In this document: piece after piece, positions 1 to 4,889 of the stretch
Position numbering within the stretch: the stretch's first letter is position 1
How the letters are laid out: the number at the start of each line of letters is the position of its first letter
Assembly: GCA_014762585.1 (NCBI GenBank)
Contig: JABURN010000058.1
Coordinates: 1-5,625 of the forward strand
Direction: 5' to 3'
Length of the DNA: 5,625 nt
From: Methylophaga sp.
GTDB lineage: Bacteria > Pseudomonadota > Gammaproteobacteria > Nitrosococcales > Methylophagaceae
The notes under the pieces: model-generated
The model's database searches: none
Told to the model about the DNA's origin: nothing
The model's input: the letters and a program-made list of their open reading frames with translations, nothing else
Position numbers and translations under genes: made by a program

Positions 1-511
1 TCCGGCCTTTAAGCACCTGGCCCTCTACTGTCACCGTGTCGCCAGTGTGGTGGGCTTGCTCGCTGCCGAAATTTTTGGCTATCAAAACCGCAAAACGCTC
101 AAATATGCCGAAAAGCTGGGGCTGGCTTTCCAGCTCACCAATATCATTCGTGATGTGCGTGAAGACGCCGAGCGCGGTCGAATTTACCTGCCGGAAGAAG
201 ACCTGCAGCGTTTTAATGTCAGCCGCGAGGATATTCTCAACTTCAGACAAAGCCCGGCCCTCACCGCCTTGCTTCAATTTGAAGCCCAGCGGGCCCGCGA
301 GTTGTATCTGGAAGCAAAAAATCTGCTGCCGGAGGAAGACCGCTTCAACCAGCGCACCGGATTGATTATGTCAGCAATCTATGAGGCCACGCTGGATGAG
401 CTGGAACGTGAAGGTTTCCAGGTGATGCAGCACCGGCTGTCTCTGACCCCGTTGCGTAAACTGTGGCTGGCCTGGAAAACGGCACGCCGGGAAAGAAAAC
501 GCGCCCGATGA
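1..511 (+). CDS. hpnD: Presqualene diphosphate synthase HpnD, 3' part (5' end outside window)
   Basis: This is the C-terminal 169 residues of a squalene/phytoene synthase-type enzyme; the first whole codon is at base 2 and the stop is TGA at 509-511. The family condenses two farnesyl diphosphates to presqualene diphosphate. Visible are the segment around YCHRVASVVGLL (residues 9-20 of the fragment) and the second Asp-rich, Mg-diphosphate-binding motif DVRED (51-55) followed by RGRIYLP. The first Asp-rich motif must lie in the missing part, roughly 110 residues given a usual length near 280. The C-terminus is a basic, Trp-containing helix, common in HpnD. Its stop overlaps the hpnE start (ATGA), which implies translational coupling, and the pairing with hpnE favours HpnD over phytoene synthase. 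HpnC, normally the partner gene, would be expected upstream but is not in view. Confidence 0.9.
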   Translation, partial: PAFKHLALYCHRVASVVGLLAAEIFGYQNRKTLKYAEKLGLAFQLTNIIRDVREDAERGRIYLPEEDLQRFNVSREDILNFRQSPALTALLQFEAQRARELYLEAKNLLPEEDRFNQRTGLIMSAIYEATLDELEREGFQVMQHRLSLTPLRKLWLAWKTARRERKRAR

Positions 512-1794
512 CCACCCTGATTGTCGGTGGCGGCTGGAGCGGTCTTGCTGCCGGTGTTCGATTGTCCCAGCAAGGACACAAGGTTCATCTATTTGAATCT
601 GCCAGACAACTGGGCGGACGGGCCCGCAGTGTCGACTGGCAGGGATTGGCGGTCGATAATGGTCAGCATCTGATGATTGGGGCTTACCGGCAAACCCTGT
701 CTTTGCTCAATGATATCGGTGCTGACAATGCACGGCTGTTCCACCGTCTGCCACTGAATATCGACATTCATGATCCGGACTATCCATCGCTGCGGATCGC
801 AGCTGGTTTTGGCTTGCCATGGCCACTCTCATTAGCCTGGCGCCTGTGGCGAGATAATGACGGCAGCTGCTTAGCTCAAATCAGCCGAATCAATCTACTG
901 GCCAGACGATTCCAAGCAGCTCAGGATATCAGCGTGGCAAGCTGGCTAACTCAGGCCGATCAATCCCATCGCCTGGTTCGTCAGTTGTGGGAGCCACTGT
1001 GTCTGGCAACACTCAATACACCTATTAAAGAAGCGTCAGCCGCCGTTTTTGCCAGGGTTCTGAGCACTACATTTAGAGCCCGCTCGGATACAGACCTACT
1101 GATCCCCCGCTTGCCGCTGGGAGAAACCTTACCCAGACTGGCCGAACACTATATCCGGCAACATGGCGGACAGATTCACCTGCAAAGCCGGGTTGAAAAT
1201 ATTGAGATTGAAGCTGGCAGAGTCACAGGCCTGGTCACCCAAACTGGCGCGCGTTTTGATGCTGACAATATTATTGTCGCTACGCCACTTGCTGCCAGTC
1301 GAGCACTGCTGAGCAACCATCTCAGCCTACCTGACTGTGGCAGCTTTCCCATTGCCACCGTCTACCTTCAGTACCCGTCCTCATGCCGGCTACCAGCCCC
1401 GGTCACCGGAATGAGCGGCAGTCTGAGTCAATGGCTGTTTGACCGGCATGAGCTCCGTCCCGGTTTGCTCGCAGTTGTGATCAGTGGCCCGGGCGAACAT
1501 GAAAAAATGACTAAGGACGCATTGCTGGCACAGGTTGCCAGAGAAATCCGTCAGCAATGGCCTCAATTTCCCGCCATGCCTGAAGATGGCCTTGTTATTC
1601 GTGAAAAAAGGGCCACCTTTGCCTGCAACGTTGACATTCAGCGTCAAAGGCCCAACAATCGCACTGAGATCACGGGTCTGTGGCTGGCTGGTGACTTTGT
1701 TGCCAACCCCTACCCGGCAACGCTGGAAGGGGCAGTCCTTAACGGTGAGCAAACTGCGATGAAGTTAATGGATCATGTCAATGCCAGTCGCTAA
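508..1794 (+). CDS. hpnE: Hydroxysqualene dehydroxylase HpnE (squalene-associated FAD-dependent desaturase)
   Basis: This 428-residue flavoprotein reduces hydroxysqualene to squalene, the last step of the HpnCDE route that feeds hopanoid or C30 carotenoid synthesis. The N-terminal Rossmann motif is VGGGWSGLAAG (6-16), with acidic E30 at the end of the second strand for the FAD ribose, then LGGRARS (35-41). Family-typical blocks follow: DNGQHLMIGAY (50-60), WEPLCLATLNTP (161-172), and the C-terminal FAD-contacting LWLAGDFVANPYPATLEGAV (391-410). Length is normal for the family. I start at ATG 508, not the in-frame start at 463, because it places the Rossmann motif at the very N-terminus and gives the 4-base ATGA overlap with hpnD; no good Shine-Dalgarno precedes it, so coupling is likely. 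A related phytoene-desaturase role is the alternative, less likely given the HpnE-specific blocks and the hpnD neighbour. Confidence 0.92.
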   Translation: MTTLIVGGGWSGLAAGVRLSQQGHKVHLFESARQLGGRARSVDWQGLAVDNGQHLMIGAYRQTLSLLNDIGADNARLFHRLPLNIDIHDPDYPSLRIAAGFGLPWPLSLAWRLWRDNDGSCLAQISRINLLARRFQAAQDISVASWLTQADQSHRLVRQLWEPLCLATLNTPIKEASAAVFARVLSTTFRARSDTDLLIPRLPLGETLPRLAEHYIRQHGGQIHLQSRVENIEIEAGRVTGLVTQTGARFDADNIIVATPLAASRALLSNHLSLPDCGSFPIATVYLQYPSSCRLPAPVTGMSGSLSQWLFDRHELRPGLLAVVISGPGEHEKMTKDALLAQVAREIRQQWPQFPAMPEDGLVIREKRATFACNVDIQRQRPNNRTEITGLWLAGDFVANPYPATLEGAVLNGEQTAMKLMDHVNASR

Positions 1795-1808
1795 CATCGT
1801 GATCCATT
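1767..1808 (+). other. Stem-loop across the hpnE stop codon
   Basis: Arms AATGGATCATG (1767-1777) and CGTGATCCATT (1798-1808) pair over 11 positions, ten Watson-Crick and one G-U, around a 20-base loop that contains the hpnE stop. There is no T-run directly after it (only TTTT at 1821-1824), so it is a poor intrinsic terminator. It might protect the 3' end of the hpn transcript or act as an operator, since its right arm touches the candidate promoter at 1808-1816. The pairing is visible; the function is unknown. Confidence 0.35.
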
Positions 1809-1816
1809 GCTATACT
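1788..1816 (+). promoter_or_regulatory. Candidate extended -10 sigma-70 promoter for the lipoprotein gene
   Basis: TGCTATACT at 1808-1816 is a full TGn extension plus a 5/6 match to TATAAT. A weak -35, TCGCTA (1788-1793, 3/6), lies 17 bases upstream inside the hpnE end. Transcription would begin near 1823, about 26 bases before the lipoprotein ATG. The strong extended -10 compensates for the weak -35 in known promoters of this type. It would let the lipoprotein and yciK-like genes be expressed apart from hpnDE. Confidence 0.45.
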
Positions 1817-1848
1817 TCGATTTTGCACAATAACAAATAGGGAATGCC

Positions 1849-2214
1849 ATGTTGAATCATATTCGTTTGATGTTTATCGCTCTGTTTATGGGTCTGTTTC
1901 TGATTGCCTGTGGTGATGACAGCGCGCAGCAGGATGCAGCTGAAGAAACTGCAGCCCCGTCTGAAATGACCTCTGAAGAAACTGCAACAGACACTGGTAC
2001 AGAAGAAGCCGCTGCAGCAGAAGAAAAAGATTCTGTTGAGGGCATGACAGAAGAAGAAGCGATTGCTAAATGGGGTGAGCCTGATGTGACTCAAACCCGT
2101 ACTATCGATTCACTGACTATCACTCATCATGAATGGCACGGCGAAGATGGTACAACAGCTGTTCAATTCCAGAATGGTGTGGCCAAATTCAGCCAGTTTG
2201 TACCGGCTGAATAA
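1849..2214 (+). CDS. Small acidic outer-membrane lipoprotein with a BamE/SmpA-like C-terminal segment
   Basis: The product is a 121-residue lipoprotein of unassigned function. Residues 1-20 form a signal peptide with a hydrophobic core and lipobox LIAC, so C21 would be lipidated. Position +2 is Gly, not Asp, which under the usual Lol rule predicts the outer membrane. Residues 22-64 are a low-complexity Glu/Asp/Ala/Thr linker with no basic residue until K60. Residues 65-121 look folded: a GMTEEEAIAKWGEPD block, then a Trp/His-containing strand, then AVQFQNGVAKF. This order (short helix, G-x-Pro-Asp turn, strands ending in a v.F.nGkv pattern) resembles BamE/SmpA-OmlA-type domains, but that is inference from pattern only. 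The start at ATG 1849 has AGGGA (1839-1843) five bases upstream; an ATG at 1844 is too close to that site and out of frame. It is probably cotranscribed with the next gene. Confidence 0.85.
   Translation: MLNHIRLMFIALFMGLFLIACGDDSAQQDAAEETAAPSEMTSEETATDTGTEEAAAAEEKDSVEGMTEEEAIAKWGEPDVTQTRTIDSLTITHHEWHGEDGTTAVQFQNGVAKFSQFVPAE
1940..1986 (+). repeat. In-frame 14-base direct repeat in the lipoprotein linker
   Basis: CTGAAGAAACTGCA occurs at 1940-1953 and again at 1973-1986, exactly 33 bases (11 codons) apart, so both copies encode EETA in the acidic linker. This suggests the linker grew by an in-frame tandem duplication that has since diverged. Confidence 0.5.
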
Positions 2215-2219
2215 GCTGC

Positions 2220-2933
2220 ATGTCCGTCCATGCTGAGGCTGACAAGCTCAGAGATCGCGTTATTCTGATTACCGGTGCCGCTCGCGGCATCGGTGCCTCA
2301 GTAGCCCGGGATTGCGCCGCCCAAGGCGCAACGGTCGTGTTGCTGGATAAACACGTTCCGGGACTTGAATCAGTTTACGATGACATCATAGATTCCGGTG
2401 CGCCTGCACCGGCTATCTATCCGCTGGATCTGAAAGGGGCTTCTGTTCCTGACTACGAGCAACTGGCGGATACACTCCAATCCCAGTTCGGCCGACTTGA
2501 TGGTCTGATTCATTGTGCTGCTGCACTTGGTCAACTGGCACCGGTTGAGCATCAGGACACTAAAACCTGGCTGGAAACGCTGCATATCAATCTGACCGGA
2601 GCCTACCTGCTCACCCGCGCCTGTCTGCCTTTATTAAAACAGCAGCTCGGTAGCAATCTGATCTTTACCTCAGACGCTCATAAACATAATGCCTACTGGG
2701 GCGCCTACGGCATCAGCAAAGCAGCGATTGAAGCGCTGGCTGCACAGATTGCCGAGGAGTCTGAAGCTCAGGGCAAACTCAAAGTCCATACTGTCGATCC
2801 GGGTTCAGTTCAGACAGAGCTGTTCGCCAGAGCCTTTCCGGCAACTGACCCCGTCAATTTGCCGAAACCAGAACAGATCAGTCACCACTATATTGACTTG
2901 TTATGTGAACCTGATCACGGACAAAACAGTTGA
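2220..2933 (+). CDS. YciK-like short-chain dehydrogenase/reductase, with a divergent active-site loop
   Basis: The product is a 237-residue cytosolic NAD(P)-dependent oxidoreductase of the classical SDR fold; the substrate is unknown. The cofactor motif TGAARGIG is at 18-25, and the start aligns residue for residue with E. coli YciK up to this motif, supporting ATG 2220 despite a poor Shine-Dalgarno. The gap from the lipoprotein stop is 5 bases, so coupling is likely. N124 (in HINLTG), Y163 and K167 (YGISK) of the catalytic set are present, as is DPGSVQTE (193-200). Three features are odd. The usual NNAG-type motif reads HCAA (98-101). The Ser loop, TSSSVGR-like in YciK, reads TSDAHKH (150-156) and is about two residues shorter, leaving S151 as the only candidate catalytic Ser. 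The protein also ends about 10-15 residues early. Assignment to the YciK neighbourhood is good; retention of activity is uncertain. Confidence 0.88.
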   Translation: MSVHAEADKLRDRVILITGAARGIGASVARDCAAQGATVVLLDKHVPGLESVYDDIIDSGAPAPAIYPLDLKGASVPDYEQLADTLQSQFGRLDGLIHCAAALGQLAPVEHQDTKTWLETLHINLTGAYLLTRACLPLLKQQLGSNLIFTSDAHKHNAYWGAYGISKAAIEALAAQIAEESEAQGKLKVHTVDPGSVQTELFARAFPATDPVNLPKPEQISHHYIDLLCEPDHGQNS

Positions 2934-2952
2934 CTCTTGATCAAACTGGTCT

Positions 2953-2966
2953 GTCAAAACACTGAC
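2953..2966. promoter_or_regulatory. FleQ-box-like palindrome GTCA-N6-TGAC
   Basis: GTCAAAACACTGAC is a 4+4 palindrome with a 6-base centre; the flanking T (2952) and A (2967) extend it to TGTCA-N6-TGACA. It matches, at 11 of 14 positions as I recall it, the Pseudomonas FleQ consensus GTCAATAAATTGAC, including both half-sites and the spacing. It lies about 70-80 bases before the start predicted from the sigma-54 element at 3008, a normal place for an enhancer-binding protein. Other regulators bind similar half-sites, so the protein is inferred. Confidence 0.3.
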
Positions 2967-2975
2967 ACACACCCT

Positions 2976-2988
2976 CATACCATTGATT
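2976..2988 (-). promoter_or_regulatory. IHF-like site
   Basis: On the minus strand AATCAATGGTATG fits the IHF core WATCARNNNNTTR at 8 of 9 fixed positions and is flanked by the A/T-rich tract 2983-3007. It lies between the FleQ-like palindrome and the -24/-12 element, where IHF commonly bends sigma-54 promoters. Such near-matches are frequent in A/T-rich DNA, so confidence is low. Confidence 0.22.
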
Positions 2989-3007
2989 TTATTTAACTTT
3001 TAAACAA

Positions 3008-3023
3008 TGGCACAAATATCGCT
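3008..3023 (+). promoter_or_regulatory. Candidate sigma-54 (-24/-12) promoter of the diguanylate cyclase gene
   Basis: TGGCACAAATATCGCT has the full -24 hexamer TGGCAC, the invariant GG (3009-3010) and GC (3021-3022) separated by exactly 10 bases, and a -12 element TCGCT against TTGCW. Transcription is predicted to start near 3034, giving a leader of about 22 bases before the ATG at 3056. No convincing sigma-70 -35/-10 pair was found in the gap. Confidence 0.5.
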
Positions 3024-3026
3024 TGT

Positions 3027-3055
3027 AACACTTACCTTCTGTAAGGATAAGTGTT
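3027..3055 (+). promoter_or_regulatory. Hairpin enclosing the ribosome binding site of the diguanylate cyclase gene
   Basis: AACACTTACCTT (3027-3038) pairs with AAGG-A-TAAGTGTT (3043-3055): 12 base pairs, one bulged A (3047) and a CTGT loop. The Shine-Dalgarno AAGGA (3043-3047) is inside the right arm, 8 bases before ATG 3056. The stem can extend by one A-U and G-U pairs into the start codon itself. Any transcript that includes the left arm would have a masked initiation site; one starting near 3034 would keep only the inner 4 pairs. Confidence 0.5.
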
Positions 3056-3982
3056 ATGGAACAGCAATTACCGAACAATAACAGCAAACTGAGCCTGGTC
3101 GATGGCGGGCTGACTTCAGCCAAACCTGTGAGCCAAAACAGTGTCGTGCCGGCTGAGGCCATTGTCAGCGGTTTACCTGCCGTGCTGCAGACAACGCTGA
3201 TTGTGGAAGAGTTATTGCCGCTGTTCGAACAGCAATTACGTCAGGTCATTCACTTTGACAGCTTTCACTACCAGCACCTGGCGCTCAACTTACACATCGA
3301 CAGTGACAGTCAGCGCCATCATCGCTGCCATTACAAACTGGACATGAATGGTCAGTATCTGGGTGACCTGACCCTGACACGCCGACACAAATTCACCGAG
3401 AAACAAATCTCTCTGATCGAGGATTTGCTGTGTCAGCTTGTATACCCCTTGCGCAACTGCTTGCTTTATAAGCAGGCTCTTAACTCGGCGCTGCTCGACG
3501 ACCTGACCGGCCTGGGTAATCGTGCAGCCTATGAAAAAAGCCTGCAGCGGGAAATTGAACTGGCCCAGCGTCAGCAATCTCCGCTATCACTGATCATTCT
3601 GGATATCGATAATTTCAAAGCGATTAACGATGCCTACGGTCATAGCAGCGGAGATAGGGCTCTGAAGAGCCTGGCTGAAACCATGAGTCAGACCATGCGT
3701 CGCAGTGACATGGCGTTCCGATTCGGCGGTGAGGAATTTGTTCTGCTGCTCAGCAACACCGATGCCGAGGCGGCGGCCATTGTTGCCGAGCGCCTGCGGG
3801 TCGCTGTAGCAGAAACGCTGTGTCATGACGGCAAACGCGGTTTCGGCTTTACTGTCAGCCTCGGTGTCGCGCAACTGGAAGACAAAGAACACGGCTATCA
3901 CCTGTTTGAAAGAGCTGATATGGCCCTTTATCAGGCGAAGCAGACGGGTCGCAATACAGCAGTATGCGCAGCGACTTCGTAG
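3056..3982 (+). CDS. Soluble GGDEF-domain diguanylate cyclase with a GAF-like N-terminal region
   Basis: This 308-residue protein is predicted to make cyclic di-GMP from two GTP. Residues 1-40 are polar and probably disordered. Residues 41-140 form an alpha/beta region that may be a divergent GAF-type sensor; no ligand residues can be named. There is no membrane segment. A short linker leads into the GGDEF signature start DDLTGLGNR (148-156). The catalytic domain has the metal-binding D183 within LDIDNFKAIND, the active-site loop GGEEF (224-228), and ALYQAKQTGRN near the end. The product-inhibition I-site RxxD (R215-D218) sits five residues before GGEEF, so feedback inhibition is expected. 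All residues expected for activity are present. The Shine-Dalgarno AAGGA (3043-3047) supports ATG 3056. The gene stands alone behind a 122-base control region and is convergent to rluB, with no clear terminator in the 10 bases between them. Confidence 0.93.
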   Translation: MEQQLPNNNSKLSLVDGGLTSAKPVSQNSVVPAEAIVSGLPAVLQTTLIVEELLPLFEQQLRQVIHFDSFHYQHLALNLHIDSDSQRHHRCHYKLDMNGQYLGDLTLTRRHKFTEKQISLIEDLLCQLVYPLRNCLLYKQALNSALLDDLTGLGNRAAYEKSLQREIELAQRQQSPLSLIILDIDNFKAINDAYGHSSGDRALKSLAETMSQTMRRSDMAFRFGGEEFVLLLSNTDAEAAAIVAERLRVAVAETLCHDGKRGFGFTVSLGVAQLEDKEHGYHLFERADMALYQAKQTGRNTAVCAATS

Positions 3983-3992
3983 GAACTCTAAA

Positions 3993-4883
3993 TCAGCGTC
4001 CGCGGATACGTGACCTACGTTTAGGTTTGTCTTCGCTACTGGCTTTACCTTTATAAGGGGAAGAAGCTGGCTTGGCTGGAGCCGGACGACGTTGATCTGA
4101 CTTTTGAGCCCGCTTGGCGCCCGCTGCCGGCTTTTTGGCAGTGACAGGCTTCATCCCAGCCTGTTCATAGAGATAATCCAAATCACCGCCTTCCAGCTTG
4201 GTCCAGTGACCGATACGCAGGTTGTTGGGCATGATGATGGGTCCGTAACGCACCCGCATCAGACGACTGACCTGTACGCCCTGGCTTTCCCATAGGCGGC
4301 GTACTTCACGGTTACGGCCTTCCTGAATCACCACATGGAACCATTTATTGGCGCCTTCGCCGCCTGCTTCCTGGATATCATTGAACTTGGCTTCACCATC
4401 ATCGAGCATCACCCCGTCGCGCAGCGTCTGCATCATTTCCGGCGTCACCTCACCCAGCACGCGGACGGCGTATTCACGGTCCATTTCATTAGCCGGATGC
4501 ATCAGACGGTTGGCGAGTTCACCATCGGTAGTCAGAATAATCAGGCCACTGGTATTTAAATCCAGCCGGCCGACACTGACCCAGCGCCCCTGTTCCGGCT
4601 TGGGCAGAGACTGGAAAATGGTACGGCGTCCCTCCGGATCCCGGCGGGTACAGACTTCACCGATGGGCTTGTTATACAGAATCACCTGCTGGGGTTGTTG
4701 CCACAGACGTTTGGGCGACAAGGGCTTATTATCCAGGCGCAGGCGATCGCCCTCGCTGATCTGATCGCCAAGGCTGGCGGTTTCCCCATTACGGCTGACC
4801 CGGCCTTCCTTGATCCAGGTTTCTATCTGCCGACGTGAGCCATAACCAGCCCGAGCCAGGACTTTCTGAATACGTTCTGCCAT
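3993..4883 (-). CDS. rluB: 23S rRNA pseudouridine(2605) synthase RluB
   Basis: This 296-residue enzyme converts U2605 of 23S rRNA (E. coli numbering) to pseudouridine during large-subunit assembly. An N-terminal S4 RNA-binding domain covers about 2-60 (ERIQKVLARAGYGSRR). The catalytic domain has the motif GRLDLNTSGL (105-114) with nucleophile D108, then TTDGELANRLMHP (118-130) and EGRNREVRRLWE (188-199). The tail from about 247 is Lys/Arg/Ala/Pro-rich and ends RRSRIRGR, a disordered rRNA-binding extension usual in RluB. Full-length similarity to E. coli RluB, including RVRYG (210-214), favours RluB over RluE or RluF. It begins 6 bases after the trpS stop with no good Shine-Dalgarno, so it is probably cotranscribed and coupled with trpS. 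Confidence 0.93.
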   Translation of the reverse strand: MAERIQKVLARAGYGSRRQIETWIKEGRVSRNGETASLGDQISEGDRLRLDNKPLSPKRLWQQPQQVILYNKPIGEVCTRRDPEGRRTIFQSLPKPEQGRWVSVGRLDLNTSGLIILTTDGELANRLMHPANEMDREYAVRVLGEVTPEMMQTLRDGVMLDDGEAKFNDIQEAGGEGANKWFHVVIQEGRNREVRRLWESQGVQVSRLMRVRYGPIIMPNNLRIGHWTKLEGGDLDYLYEQAGMKPVTAKKPAAGAKRAQKSDQRRPAPAKPASSPYKGKASSEDKPKRRSRIRGR

Positions 4884-4889
4884 ATCAAT

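Noticed and set aside
463..507. Upstream in-frame start for hpnE, adding 15 residues
   Set aside because: The added residues are not part of the flavoprotein fold and lie within the conserved 3' end of hpnD; ATG 508 gives the expected N-terminus.
1810..2094. Minus-strand open frames (94 and 62 residues) opposite the lipoprotein gene, one Ser/Ala-rich and one Phe/Cys-rich
   Set aside because: They mirror the low-complexity GAA/GCA codons of the real gene, lack ribosome binding sites and show no domain pattern.
2312..2331. Perfect inverted repeat TTGCGCC-N6-GGCGCAA inside the dehydrogenase gene
   Set aside because: It lies in a conserved coding region, has no T-tract, and short GC-rich arms like this arise easily from codon use.
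2395..2412. Perfect hairpin CCGGTGC-GCCT-GCACCGG inside the dehydrogenase gene
   Set aside because: It encodes an in-frame Ala/Pro stretch and has no T-run; no second copy was noticed in the window, so there is no sign of a dispersed repeat.
2920..2955. Imperfect hairpin at the yciK-like stop (GACAAAACAGTT against AACTGGTCTGTC, 10 of 12 pairs)
   Set aside because: Two internal mismatches, a 12-base loop and no T-run after it, so I do not call it a terminator; its right arm also overlaps the FleQ-like palindrome by three bases.
3978..4019. CGTAGG/CCTACG inverted repeat across the convergent gene ends as a bidirectional terminator
   Set aside because: Only six pairs with a 30-base loop and no T-tracts on either strand.
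4348..4764. 138-residue plus-strand open frame opposite rluB
   Set aside because: It is the antisense shadow of a strongly conserved gene; Ser/Arg-rich with no recognisable motif or ribosome binding site.
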